DNA of 64,000 nt from Melitaea cinxia (Eukaryota; Arthropoda; Insecta; Lepidoptera; Nymphalidae): the NCBI RefSeq assembly GCF_905220565.1, contig NC_059401.1, positions 4,427,001 through 4,491,000 of the forward strand, read 5' to 3'. Shown here in pieces: positions 22,458-33,905 of this stretch. A program made the position numbers and the translations under genes. The first letter of the stretch is position 1; the number at the start of each line of letters is the position of its first letter. Below the pieces are notes generated by a model that had not been told where the DNA came from, ran no database searches, and saw only the letters and a program-made list of their open reading frames with translations.

Positions 22458-22474
22458 TCAATTCTTGATATGAT

Positions 22475-23424
22475 ATTCAAAAATGTTTAGAATTCCTAAT
22501 GTGAGGGTAATACAAAAATAAAATCGTACATATTAAAATAAAAAAAAGTTTAAAAAACATTGCGTTATAAAAAAAAAATAGATCAGAACCAGAATTTAGT
22601 GACCATTTCATTTTTTTTCTCTTGGGTTCTGTCTATAACACCCCTGCTAACATTATCCTAACGTTATTAGTTTTAAGTTTGAGGGAATTTGTCCTGAACA
22701 ATAGTGTTACGTAACATATAAGTTTGTTCATTTGTCAGGGCAAGGGAACGCTCGATGAATCTTCACAACGTTCTCAACCACACCGTCATTCATCCGCATG
22801 TCTTCTCCATACTATATAACATTACATTTGCGAATTTGACCGTTTTTTACTGGCACAACTGAAACTCTTTAAACCAAGAATTGATTTTAATTAATTCCTC
22901 GCAACTTTCATGTAATACATCATAGACAAATGAAATAGCTCCAGTACCGAGGTTTTCCATCCATGTAAACTCATAATTTTATAAACTATTACGTTTTTTA
23001 CGCCAGTAAGTTAAGTAAGTTGTAGGCGAATAAATTAAAATAATTACACGTACAAATAAAAACAATAAAAAAGTTAATGTTAGCACTTTGATGATTTTTT
23101 TATCGCTCAATACTGATTTAAAACGAAATAATACCCAAAGATTTTCATTTCACTCTAACATTTTCATTTTTCAGTTTAAAATTTTAATTCAGACGCGAGT
23201 GGATTAGAAACGTTGGGATTTGGAATTTAATTAAATTTGTTACGAAAGTAAGTTCCGCTTTTTATTCGTATTATTATTGTTCTTTCGTTGTCATGAGAGC
23301 TTACTCTACTTTTATTAATTTTGTATAAGTAGCTGAGGTATTTAAATACGTTGTTTTATTTTAAAATAGATTAACCTCCTTCTAATTAATGTAGCCCTAG
23401 TCTTGGTTGTAGTGGTGGTAGTAA
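22475..23424. other. spacer, no gene seen
   Basis: AT-rich. A donor-like GAAAGTAAGT occurs near 23245 but no exon could be defined around it. Confidence 0.4.
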
Positions 23425-23575
23425 GTGTTGGTCCTGGAGGAAATATGGAATAGGGTCGGCAACATGCTTGCGATGCTTCTGGTGTTGCAGACATCTATAA
23501 GCTACGGTATTCACTTACCATCAGGTTAGCCATATGCTTGTTTGTCGACCTAGATATATGCAAAAAAAATAAGGA
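23425..23575 (-). repeat. ~280-bp dispersed repeat, inverted partial copy
   Basis: Inverse of the first half of 33556-33838: GGGTCGGCAACATGCTTGCG, CTTCTGGTGTTGCAGACATC, and TTACCATCAGGTTAGCCATA are recognisable. Confidence 0.7.
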
Positions 23576-24175
23576 AAAAGATACACATAACTAATAAAAC
23601 TGTAACGAATAAGAGCGTGCTCAAATATGTGACTTATAGCTATGGATGATAACTAAAATAGCCACACTACTTTTCCTGTATAATTGTATGATCTTACACA
23701 TTTCACATTTCAATAGTGAGCGTTACTTTTCCCTAGTTGTGAAACATATCTTATTCTTAACTAGCTTACTCCTGAGAAAAGTGCTTACTAACAAATAAAA
23801 TGCTTAACTTTATGATAGTAGTTTTAATAACATACCATTTTAATATCATACATACACGAGTCAGTTATTTTTGGTTAATTTAGAAGAATATAGTCAACCA
23901 CTAGTAGTTCACGAGACCGTTACGCACGTCCGCGTAACTTCGTTTTCTATAAAAAAATATGTGAGCCGTCATCCACAGAGAACAGCTTCACGATACGCAC
24001 GACTGACATTCTTATTCGCTGAGTTGCAGATAAGAATAATACATTTTAAAAAGGCAATAGGAGAGCAATATAATCTTATTTCATAATGATCTATTTTAGT
24101 AGCAAGATAAGTGTGGGAAATGTGAACGATGAAATTTATTTTAAGAAATAAAAAATAAATGTGTCAGAAGTTCGG
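23576..24175. other. spacer, no gene seen
   Basis: The 71-codon frame at 23871-24086 shows no motif. No repeat recognised. Confidence 0.4.
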
Positions 24176-24290
24176 AAATCCAACACGATCACAAATGCCT
24201 AGACTGCGACAAACGTATTTGAGGCCGTCGATCGCTGCTACCACATTTCTATCACCACTGCATCACCTAGTCACTATTCAAACAACTTTT
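24176..24290 (-). mobile_element. decayed Metulj-like SINE head
   Basis: Words CACAAATGCCTAGACTGCGA and CAAACGTATTTGAGGCC follow the order of the minus-strand SINE at 12335-12478, but with many changes. Confidence 0.4.
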
Positions 24291-25078
24291 TAGACATAAT
24301 AAATTTATTAACTGTACCTACATTTAAATGCCTTAACGTTACAAATCATAAAAGTTAAATAATTTAATAAACAAAGGTTTTTATAGGTAAAGACCTATCT
24401 TTATTAACAATATGACAGGTTATATAATATAAAACATGTGCTAGTGAAGTATTCGATCAGAAATTGACAGTTTATCAGATGCTAAAAAAAACGTAAGTTC
24501 ACGTTTGAGGAAACTATACCCATAATATGTATAAAAGAAAAATAGGAAGACGCTACAAAAACAGATGGACAATAAAGATGTTTGTGGTTCCCTAGAGCGA
24601 AATTACTAATTCAGGTTGGTCGAAACCATGACCTACATACATATTACACTATAAATAGTGGACATAAATCCTTTCAACCGTTATATATTTTATAGAGATA
24701 CGAATATAGCTGTAAATGTCCGGGACTGAAACAATGAATAAAGAAATTTCGTGTCATTTATGTTGTTGAAAGAATGTTTAAAATTGTAATCTTCATTACA
24801 TGTTACATTAAGAATAAATTCAGTTGACTTTTGGGAAGAAAACAAAATACTTATTAAAAAATGTTACACTAAAAGACAACGTGGCTGGTTAATTCAAATG
24901 AACCAAATTTAGCAACAACTTTCTAGTACATGTGTACCATACGTTTATGGAACATCGTGTATGTATTGTAAGTATTTAGTTCTTAAATAAAAATTGTAAA
25001 CATGTATGATATTGTAAAATTTCAAAATAAATGTTAATTCGATGATACTTTATAAATCATCAAAGTATACAAATAATG
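24291..25078. other. AT-rich spacer, no gene seen
   Basis: No supported gene or clear repeat. Confidence 0.45.
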
Positions 25079-25131
25079 TGCCTATGTCCGGCAGTGGACT
25101 GCAATAGGCTGAAATGATGATGATGATGATA
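25079..25131 (+). repeat. LINE 3' tail with (TGA)n
   Basis: CCTATGTCCGGCAGTGGACT, then GCAATAGGCTGAA and (TGA)5. Only the extreme 3' end of a LINE (RTE-like tail style) is present, consistent with severe 5' truncation. Confidence 0.75.
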
Positions 25132-25434
25132 CAAATAATATACTGACGTAGGTAGTTTTACAAAAAAATAGTCATTTAGAGAAGATAGATGAATGGCGAG
25201 CATTCACTTTTTAATTTAGTTTTCTTTAAGCCGTGATGTCGCTAATGGGACTTCCATCGGTGAGCAAACATTCTATGGAGACAGCGCATAGCAGAAAATA
25301 TCTTGGTTAAAAACCGGAGCAGCCCTACTGGGAATGTATCTTAATTTTACAGAAATAAGTTCTCAAGTACACAACAGGTGTTTCTCTGGTGAATGAGGAA
25401 GCCAGAGCGCCTGGAAAGAGTCAGGTTAGGATGA

Positions 25435-25530
25435 CTTACTCGCTGGTAGTGCTCCTTCCTTATCCAGAGGCTAAGGTGACCGCTTACTATCAGGCGAACC
25501 ATATGATTGTTTACAAACCTAGTGATATAT
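25435..25530 (-). repeat. fragment of ~280-bp dispersed repeat
   Basis: GCTAAGGTGACCGCTTACTA and CAGGCGAACCATATGATTG resemble the inverse of the GGCTCATCTGATGGTAAG region at 33590. Confidence 0.4.
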
Positions 25531-26330
25531 AATTGTGTTTGCTCGGGAAAAAAACTGACTTCAATTACATCGACAAGTAGTCGATGAGTAATAGTCCGAA
25601 CCGAACTAGTTTTACTGGTTTCCCATAGATGGCTTCGCGACAGTACGCACCTTCACATAAATCACTTCACACTTCACAGTAGCCTTTCGCAGTCCACAAC
25701 TGGACATAGGCCTCCACGAGCTCACGCCAAAAATAGCGTGAACTCATGTGTTTTGCCTATAGTCACCAGGCTAGACAGGCGGGTTGGTGACCGCAGGGCT
25801 GGCTTTGTTGCACCGAAGACGCTGCTGCCCGTTTTCGGTCTGTGTATTTCAAAGCCAGCAATCTGATGGTTATGCTGCCATCGGTCGGCTTTTTAAGTTC
25901 CAAGGTAGTAGTGGAATTGTGTTATCCCTTAGTCACCTCTTACGACACCCACGGGAAGAGAGGGGTGGCTATATTCTTTGATGCCGTAACCACACAGCAT
26001 GCTTCACATAAATACGCGTCATCAAACATTAGTCAAAAAATACTGATAAAATATTAAATTTAAATGGGACTACAAAACAAGCATCAGCTTTAGATTAAAA
26101 TAAGAATCATCAAAATCGGTATATATACCCAGCGAAAAGTTATGCGATATAACACCAACTTAGGTCGACGAAAAAATAGTCAAGCAAATACACATTATTA
26201 TATATGACATGAAAAGTACTTGTTAGATCCGCTCAGTCGAAAGTGAGATAACATACATAAAAAAATTAAAAAAATACAATCGACTTGAGAACCTTCTTCT
26301 TTTTAAACTGGTCTCAGTTAAAAAAAATAA
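25527..26330 (-). repeat. AACCGACTTC-family repeat split by another insertion
   Basis: The left part (25527-25625) has TGTGTTTGCTCGG, ACTTCAATTACATCGACAAG. The right part (26040-26330) has AAATCGGTATATATACCCAG, GTCGACGAAAAAATAGTCAA and a diverged inverse terminus. The block 25676-25998 between them is an unrelated LINE-tail element, so it landed inside an older copy of this family. Confidence 0.65.
25676..25998 (-). mobile_element. ~325-bp LINE-derived element, minus copy
   Basis: Read on the minus strand it runs from GTGTGGTTACGGCAT, through CTTCCCGTGGGTGTCGTAAG and GAAAACGGGCAGCAGCGTCT, to TGTCCAGTTGTGGACTGCG. Near-full copies lie at 55182-55518 and partial ones at 38188-38350 and 50487-50681. 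It has no coding capacity: open frames inside (25784-25981, 25842-26057) are the same repeat in different frames. The 5' head also heads the piece at 56873-57180, suggesting a deletion derivative of a larger LINE. Confidence 0.75.
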
Positions 26331-27317
26331 GGTATTAAGAAGAGGAAGATGTTTTTTGTGATAATAGATAAAACAACTAAACCGTTTTTTTTAATTCTTT
26401 TTTTTTATATAGGTTTTACATCAATGGGCTCTCAAGTGCCCATGCCTTTTTTATTTACATTTTTATTTTCAAAGCGTTGAGTCGTATTATTTTCAACACT
26501 GCATGCTTCAAATTGCGAACTAAAGCTTATTTTCTCTAATTCGATGGTGAGTCCAAAACTGACCGTGAGAGATATATATACCTATATATACATATACATT
26601 TATGTAGGTTAATAATTAATTACTTACGACTATAGTTTTTTTTAATTCTTTTATTCAAGTTATTTAACAAAAAATAACGTAGAAAATATACTATTATAGG
26701 TTTTAGCAAAACAGAAGGTGTAAACGTAAAGGTAGGTGAATACGCGAGGGGCTTTAATTCCAAGTCGTGTCATTTAACTTAGATTTAGGTTCATTTAATG
26801 AATCTTAGAGAATTATGCTCTTAAATACAGATCCTCAATGTGGATGGTGCCAATCCCCAGAGGACAACGAAGGATTTTCTGATTCTAAATTCGAGTCCCA
26901 AATGTGACGGTGACATTAAAATTTGGGTAACTTTGTGATTGATTTATACAATGCATAAATACAATTTACATAAAAATATCTAGCGAAGAGAAAATTTACA
27001 CAAGATGTACATTATTTATTTAATTAAATAAATTTTAATTAAAATAAACTAATTAAAAAATTATTTAAGATTTACATTATTTATTTTCAAAGACGTGATA
27101 TACACAAAAACAAAGTCAGAGAATACGTTGTTACACCATTATATGTAATTATTATATTTTCTAAAATACCCCTATTTAATGAAAACAACAGATTAAGAAC
27201 AGTTAGTACTTTATTTTTGGTTTGTATGTTTGACGGCAAGAAAAAGTGTAACTTCACAAGCAGACATTAAACTGATATTTTATACACCGAAGTCAGTGAC
27301 CAATACGTTTTTTTAAC
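26331..27317. other. AT-rich spacer, no gene seen
   Basis: No recognised feature apart from low-complexity AT runs. Confidence 0.45.
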
Positions 27318-27545
27318 CGACTTCAAAAAAAGGAGGAGGTTACTCAATTCGACCGTATATATATATTTTTTTTTTTATGTATGTTCGGAGATAACTTCTT
27401 CGTTTATGAACCGATTTTGATAATTCTTTTTTTGTTGGGAAGGAGATATTCGTAGTTTGGCACCATGATAAGGAAACCAGGATCTGATGATGGGATCCCA
27501 GAGAAATCGAGGGAAACTTTCAAAAATCGTAAGGGTGACTAGTAA
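27318..27545 (+). repeat. AACCGACTTC-family repeat, plus copy
   Basis: Begins AACCGACTTCAAAAAAAGGA and GGAGGTTACTCAATTCGACC, followed by GAACCGATTTTGATAATTCT and GGAAACCAGGATCTGATGAT. Leads directly into the 130-bp tandem array. Confidence 0.8.
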
Positions 27546-27607
27546 ATTTAATCATGTTTTCATTAAGTACTATAAAGCACTACTATTTAGTAGGGGTCTG
27601 GAGTCGA

Positions 27608-28150
27608 TCTGATGATGAAGAAGAAAGATAGTCAAGGGAACTCTTCAACAATTTATAGCAATTACCTGCTTTTTGAACTTAATTCGTTTCTGTTGATGAG
27701 AACTTTGCATATGTATAAGTTATAAGTGCCATTACAGTCTGATGATGGAGACAAAAGTTAGTCGAGGGAACTCTTTAACGATTTATAGCAATTACCTGCT
27801 GTTTGAACTTAATTCGTTTCTATTGATGAGAACTTTGCATATATATGAGTTATAAAATGCCATTTCAGTCTGATGATGGAGACGAAAGATAGTCGAGGGT
27901 ACTCTTCAACGACTTACAGCATTTACCCGCTGTTTGAACTTAATTCGTTTCTATTGATGAGAACTTTGCACCTATATGAGTTACAAGTGCCATTAAAGTC
28001 TGATGATGCAGACGAAAGATAGTCGAAGGAACTTTTCAACGATTTATAGCAATTATCTGCTGTGTGATCATCTGTGTCGCAGGACCAGGTTTGATGATGG
28101 AGCCCATAAACACTCGAGGGAATTTCTCAACAATTTACAGCAGTTACCTT
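27608..28150 (+). repeat. tandem array, ~130-bp period
   Basis: TCTGATGATG starts at 27608, 27738, 27869 and 27999: spacings 130, 131 and 130. Each unit has GTCGAGGGAACTCTTCAACG, TTATAGCAATTACCTGCTG and CTATTGATGAGAACTTTGC. A fifth diverged start (TTTGATGATGGAG) follows near 28090. The unit is related to the CTGATGATGGGAT...TCGAGGGAAACT module of the adjoining AACCGACTTC family, so the array probably grew by amplification of that module. Confidence 0.9.
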
Positions 28151-28167
28151 TTGCTGTTTGACGACCG

Positions 28168-28385
28168 CTTTGATATAATGGTGCATGTGCCGTGTCGGCG
28201 GCGCCTAAACACCGACGGTCGCGGGTTCTATTCCAGCTCGGAGTGGATATTTATGTTTATATAAATATTTATTTTTGGTCTAGTTGTTAATCCTTGTGGT
28301 TCTCCCAACCTAGCCTCGGAGAACACGCTAGGCTGTCAGTCCCGGTTGTTATTACGTACACCTGATAGCGAACTTTACTCATAGT
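28168..28385 (+). mobile_element. tRNA-headed SINE, variant head
   Basis: Head: TGATATAATGGTGCATGTGC, then CGGTCGCGGGTTCTATTCC (B box-like) and CAGCTCGGAGTGGATATTTA. Body: CTCGGAGAACACGC and CCCGGTTGTTATTACGTACA. The body is shared with the Metulj-like SINE, but the head differs. Confidence 0.65.
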
Positions 28386-28560
28386 ATGTCGATGCGTTAG
28401 CGCAGCGGTCACAGCACCGGCTGTTGCGCTAGCGTTAGTGGATTCAATCCCCGGGCACGACAGACATTTGTATTGGCCATATAGATGTTTGTCATGATCT
28501 GGGTGTTTGTGCTTGAGTATTGTGTATGTTTCCGAACCCCCGACATATGAGAAAAAGCAT
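28386..28560 (+). mobile_element. Metulj-like SINE, 5' part
   Basis: GCGTTAGCGCAGCGGTCACA, GTGGATTCAATCCCCGGGCA and ATTTGTATTGGCCATATAGA identify the head. It directly abuts the preceding SINE, so a second insertion into its 3' part is likely. Confidence 0.7.
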
Positions 28561-28597
28561 CCTTGTTAGGTCTACCCATCACTAAAAATTGTAAAAT

Positions 28598-29094
28598 AAA
28601 ATAATTTTTAACAAAAAAAAAACCGACTTCAAAAAGGAAACTAAAAAGTGAAAAATAAATTTACTTAGTACAAAGTAATTCGTATTTTGATTTAGTTAAT
28701 CAGAAATGATTAAATAAATATTTTATAATTTTGAAGTTGGTGCCAAGTAAATACTACAACAACCTGGCTACAATAACAAATACAAACAACACACACACAC
28801 AACAAACAAGTATAAAAAATATTATTAGATATGTCAAAACAATAACAGAATAATAACAGTATTCAACCTAATAGTCAATGAAACAAATTATGAAAGAAAA
28901 CTGAATACAACTTATGAGTAGATACTAGAGTAGTTATTGTTTTACTTGGCACCGACTTCAAAATTATAAAATATTTATTTAATCATTTCTGATTAACTAA
29001 ATCAAAATACGAATTACTTTGTACTAAGTAAATTTATTTTTCACTTTTTAGTTTCCTTTTTGAAGTCGGTTTTTTTTTGTTAAAAATTATTTTT
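28598..29094. mobile_element. 497-bp element with 154-bp inverted arms
   Basis: The arms 28598-28751 and 28941-29094 are almost exact inverses, starting AAAATAATTTTTAACAAAAA and including ACCGACTTCAAAAAGGAAAC. By reading I found a TTGG/TCGG change near the inner end and a one-base difference in the A run. The 189-bp centre has an (AC)n run. No coding capacity; long-armed MITE or foldback element. Its outer arm carries the same ACCGACTTCAAAAAGG word that ends the larger dispersed family. Confidence 0.85.
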
Positions 29095-30650
29095 CTTGTC
29101 TTTTAGTCGCCTTTAATATGAAATTAATAGAATACAAAATAACACGATTAGGTACTAACGGATTAGAAAGCATAAATGACAACCGATCCCACGAGGTATG
29201 ACAACGTGAATTAAACCACAGAAGACGCTTAGTATAAAATAAAAAGAAAACATTTATTATTTTTACCGTTTGCTAAAACGTGATCGTATTGCTGAGCAGT
29301 TGCTGAAGTCGTAACAATGAGATACGAAGAAGCAGTAGCTCATAAAACAAATAATACAAAACGGAGACAAAACATATTCTATCATATGAATTTTTATTTT
29401 TCAGTCATAAGCGTTTCAGTAAAGCGTTGTACGATTCAAAATGCTTAGTATTTTTTGTTTGAATGATGTCATTAGGTTATGAATTTAAATTATTATTATT
29501 TTATTGTTTATTGTTTGATATTCTTACAAGTTAAATTGATGTATGGAATGACAAATTGAAATAACGGTAATAGGTAAAATTTTATCAATTATTTAATTTT
29601 TGTATGCAGCAGCCACCATACAAATTAGTATTAAATGTCTAGTGATCTCTGCCATAGGTTTCCGTGTCTGCTTTTGTAGTAGTATAGGGATAACAAACGG
29701 GTTCGTTTTAAAAGATAAGGGTATGTAAGTTGAAATAAAAAAGATGATGTTTGAGAATCAAGTATAGGACTAAAAGAGGCTTAAAAGAAATAAAAAAAAA
29801 CAACTACTTATTATATTGTTTATTGAGTTACACCACCAGTTATTTATTGAGAATGTGGCTATAGCATACAGATTATGTACTGTTATAACAATAAAATGAT
29901 CGGCTAATTAAATTAGTCTTAAATAAAAAATATGGTTTATAAAAAGAACGATTATGATTTGACTAATTGCTAAATAAATTAATTGCTAAAGACTTTGGCC
30001 CAATTTTTTTTTTTTTTTGATTACTGATTAGAAACATAAGTTAATGTTTAGGCGGCGGTATCCGAACCGAGATTAATTAGCTAAGTTTAACTACAAATGA
30101 TCAAGAGCGTGACATATAAATTGCGTTATTGTCTTTATGAAAAATTGTAAGCTTCTACAATCAAAGTAGAGCCTAGTTTTATGTAAAAAAAAAACTATAT
30201 AAAATAAATATCAACATTAAATTAAATGTAATATAATTTGTAAAATTATGTTTCAAAAGTACTTTGGAAGCTTATTTGAGTATATTTTTAATTTTACAAA
30301 AATTTTAGTGAAGCATGATACACTTGATTTTGTTATTTCTTATTAATTTATATTACTTTTACGATTTCGCCTTTAATATAACAGTTATTAAAATTTATAA
30401 TGAGAATTTCTTAGTCATATATAACGTTATTAAACGTGTTAATATAGCGCCTTATTAAATTGTTTAGGCGCGTCTAAGTTCTAAGTATATCTTGTAATTG
30501 CAAATGACAAATACATTATAAAATATATAAATTTAAGTAACAACGCACACTGTCATTTTCATATATGAATAAATCATGAAATTAGCAGTGTAAAATATGT
30601 AGATAATGCCTATGTAAAATTTACGTTTATTTCATCAGTCAACGTCGTAG
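29095..30650. other. AT-rich spacer, no gene seen
   Basis: No gene recognised; homopolymer T run near 30005-30020. Confidence 0.5.
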
Positions 30651-30784
30651 GGCCAGTTTCAACATTATCTATTTACGGTTTTGCAGAATAGCGATAAATT
30701 TTTGACTCAATTTGTATGGAATTTACCTTAAAATTCTATCTCTAGTAAGAAAATTCAGAGATAGATATAGTATTGAAACTGGTC
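30651..30784. mobile_element. 134-bp MITE
   Basis: Bounded by GGCCAGTTTCAA (30651-30662) and TTGAAACTGGTC (30773-30784), inverse apart from one base. Interior words ATCTCTAGTAAG and TTCAGAGATAGA also pair partly. No coding content. Confidence 0.75.
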
Positions 30785-31365
30785 ACTTGTCAATACTCTA
30801 ATGTAATAAATATTAATAGTAATAGCTGCGTCGTTCCTTTCTTCTTCTTCGTGACACTCTTGACAGAGTAGTCGTGGTCATTACGTAGCAACTTCTGTAG
30901 GGGCAGTTGTGATGCTCTACACGATTGTTGTGGAAGCTGTGTGGGCTAGTGTATAATGTATGAATGAAGTTTCATTTAAAACTGCTTGTCATTATGTACA
31001 AATTAAATTGTAGGATTATATTTGCTTCCAGGATATTTATTTTGGTTAGTAAAAAGGTACATTTATTTCTTTGCTCTAATTTGCTTTTTGTAACTTTAAG
31101 CTTTGTATTAGCCATATTGTTGTGTTATTTGTCTTTTCAACATACAGAAAATTGATTTCTAACTTCTAATTAACTATAAGACTTTATTATAAGATCTTAA
31201 TTTAGACCGGTTTTATAATTTAATCAAATATTTGACATTGATTAATGGCACGGAAATAATATTACATTAACCAGAATTTCTTAATTAGCCACATTTCACC
31301 GCGAACGAAATACGTGTTTTAGATTTTGTCTCGTTCTTAATACCTTCGATTTCACATTACTTTAA
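30785..31365. other. spacer, no gene seen
   Basis: The 63-codon frame at 30964-31155 is hydrophobic by AT composition and has no supporting context. Confidence 0.45.
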
Positions 31366-31612
31366 ATACATCACTTCAGCCTATCGCAGTCCACTGCTGG
31401 ACATAGGCCTCCCTAAGTTCGCGCCAGACATCCCGGTTTTCTGCAATCCTCATCCAGCCTACACCTGCAATCTTACGTAGATCGTCGGTCCAACGGGCCG
31501 GATGACGTCCCACTGCGTTTGCCAAGACGCGGTCTCCATTCCAGGACCCGTCTACTCCAACGGCCATCGATCCTGCGACACAGATGACCAGCCCACAGCC
31601 ATTTAAATACAC
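31366..31612 (-). pseudogene. C-terminal remnant of RTE-like LINE protein
   Basis: The minus-strand frame reads DRVLANAVGRHPARWTDDLR, KIAGVGWMRIAENRDVWREL and REAYVQQWTAIG, stop. The GRxPxRWTDD, GxxWMRxAxxR and EAYVQQWT blocks are the standard C-terminal tail of RTE-clade retrotransposon proteins. The 3' end on the minus strand is TATGTCCAGCAGTGGACTGC followed by GATAGGCTGAAGTGATG. The reverse transcriptase and endonuclease are absent, as in most 5'-truncated insertions. A sister fragment is at 48465-48655. Confidence 0.9.
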
Positions 31613-33440
31613 GTAATTAAAATTATTTGTTTATTAATACCCACGTAATTAATAATTACACTTTCAGTTTAAATCGAATTATTCTCTCGAATGACCCATC
31701 TTTATGTTTTTTTTACGTGCAGTACGAAAAAAACATTTCAAAATAAAATAAACTTTAAACGTTAAAAAATCCTTCAAACATCGATATGTTCGAAATGGTT
31801 CTCGAAGTGTATACAAAATGATTGATGGCCATCGAATCGACGATGCTTTAGCTGAGAGAGTTATTACGTGCCTCTTTCACTTTACACATATATACTGATA
31901 AGATGTTTGATAAATCGATGTTAACTATAAAGGCTAACACATAAAATAATTTTTGAATGCATTACTTGAATTTCCTACAGCATAAATACACACATACACT
32001 TAGAATATTCTACGGAGTCTGCATCAATAAAAATATCACATACACCAGTATATTACGAAATACATGTATTGTAATCACATTATTAAACCTACTGTAAATT
32101 ATTTGCATAAATTGTATTATTATTCACTGACCTTGTGAACTTTAACACGTCAACGCGTTACAATTACTAGCTTTATTACGTCAATCAATCAAGTAAATAT
32201 CAAGCCTATTCATATTATATTTAAAAATATGTATAAAAATATAAACTCCTACTCTAAATACTGGAAAAGAATCGTAAACATTGATGTAGAGTTTGATACA
32301 AAAATTTTGTGAACAGTATTATATATCCGATTAAATTTTAAAGTACCTAAAATAAAAATCTTCCATCGAACCTTTCATTGTTGTTAAAAGGCAGCTAAAC
32401 CTTTGTATGAAAGACGAGGGTAGTAATCTTAATACAATGGCCCATTGATCCTAAACGGATTGATGTGGGATATGTATTCAAAGTTCATCTGAATTAAAGG
32501 TATATTTCCCAAATCAGCATACTATAAATTCGAACACTTCGTCACTTCTAGATACAAAATATAACAAAATAAACGAAAAAAATTATAGGACACTAACAAA
32601 AGGTGTGAATGTACAAAATGCGGCCCTGACACTAAAAGAGCGATCCCTTTCAGACAGCCTTGGAGCAAACGACATTAAAAGAGTAAAGCGAAAAGAAAGT
32701 GTATCAATAATAACAGATATAAATATTTATATAATGCAGACCTAGAAGAATAAAGATATAAATTAATAAATAGAGTATAATATCATATAAAATTATACTT
32801 AAAGAATTTATCCTAGAATAATGGCTAAGAACGATGCGTTTTATTCACTGGGTCATCCCAGTACTTAAATATTATTAAATAAATATGTATAAGCTATTCA
32901 AATTGAACGATGTATAAATATTTCATATTGCGAAGTAGGGACGCCTAGATTTGAAAGATAAATTCTGTTTTGGAGATAACTATATTTCAACGAGCTTGAA
33001 ATCGTTTTTATTTCTGAGATATATTAAAATTTATTATGTAATATTTTTCACGCTTTAAAAGATGAGATGGTAAATTGTTTTGTTTCGTAACTAAAGAGCT
33101 TTTATTGTACTGTAGTTTTATGTTTCGTTTATTTCGTCCTTCGTTATAAAATAGATGTATTTCGTCGTTTGTATTGCTCTATTTTTTGTATCATTTTCTG
33201 GTAAAAAATAATAATAAACTACAGTATGTACGTCTTTTTGGGTTACAACGTGTACGATTAGGAAATAACAAAGAAAAAACATGGACGTTTTAAAACAAAT
33301 CCATAATATGTACCTAATGTATGCTTGTATGTACCTAATCCACATTTGTTTTAATTAATCAAATCAAATAAATGTAGTAAATTGATAAATAATAAAAATT
33401 ATATGTAGGAAATAGGTAGATCGGACTGATTAGTAAAATT
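31613..33440. other. AT-rich spacer, no gene seen
   Basis: Long AT-rich stretch without a recognised feature; the 75-codon minus frame at 33118-33345 is unsupported. Confidence 0.5.
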
Positions 33441-33444
33441 TAAG

Positions 33445-33905
33445 GTAACTCTTCTTAGCACTCGATGGATTCACCGTGCGAGTGCCAGGTCCATCATATG
33501 GCAGACTCAGAACAGTTCCTAGGACTTGCAAGGTTTAAGGAGGCCCCCTTTTTTTATATATCACTAGTTCGGCAAACAAACGTACGGCTCATCTGATGGT
33601 AAGAGATTACCGTAGCTTATAGACGCCTGCAACACCAGAAGCATCGGAAGCGCGTTGCCGACCCAATCCCCAATCCGCCCCACGAGCTCTGGTTACCTTA
33701 CTCATCAACAGGAACACAATACTGCTTGAAAGCAGTATTATTTAGCTGTGATCTTCTGTAAGGTCGAGGTACTACCCCAGTCGGGCTGCTCCATATTTTG
33801 AGCATGAAATTCCTGCTGTGCCCTACCTCAATTGAACCCCTCTTTGAGATGCGCATCAATTCTAACTTTCACTGCTCGAGTTGCCCGCCCCGCCTAGTCA
33901 AATAA
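33445..33905 (+). repeat. dispersed repeat (7.95-kb type) interrupted by another repeat
   Basis: Outer parts match 7950-8155 (TGGATTCACCGTGC..., CTTTGAGATGCGCATCAA...CACTGCTCGAGTT). The join in the 7.95-kb copy (GCCTCCCTTTGAGATGCG) shows where the 33-kb copy was opened; 33556-33838 is the inserted piece. Confidence 0.75.
33556..33838 (+). repeat. ~280-bp dispersed repeat, most complete copy
   Basis: Runs TATATCACTAGTTCGGCAAA, ATCTGATGGTAAGAGATTAC, GACGCCTGCAACACCAGAAG, CGCGTTGCCGACCCAATCC, CTTCTGTAAGGTCGAGGTAC, TGTGCCCTACCTCAATT. No coding capacity and no evident tRNA promoter. Copies at 1240, 12147, 23425 and 25435. Mobile, because it interrupts another repeat here; the class is not determined. 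Confidence 0.75.

Noticed and set aside
27608..28150. CRISPR array
   Set aside because: The ~130-bp units are whole tandem repeats without short repeat/unique spacer alternation, and the DNA is animal.
28064..28264. 66-codon frame starting ICVAG, similar in its first bases to 31570-31600
   Set aside because: Shares about 17 bases (TCATCTGTGTCGCAGGA) with the LINE fragment, but the rest is tandem repeat and SINE head; too short to call a LINE insertion.
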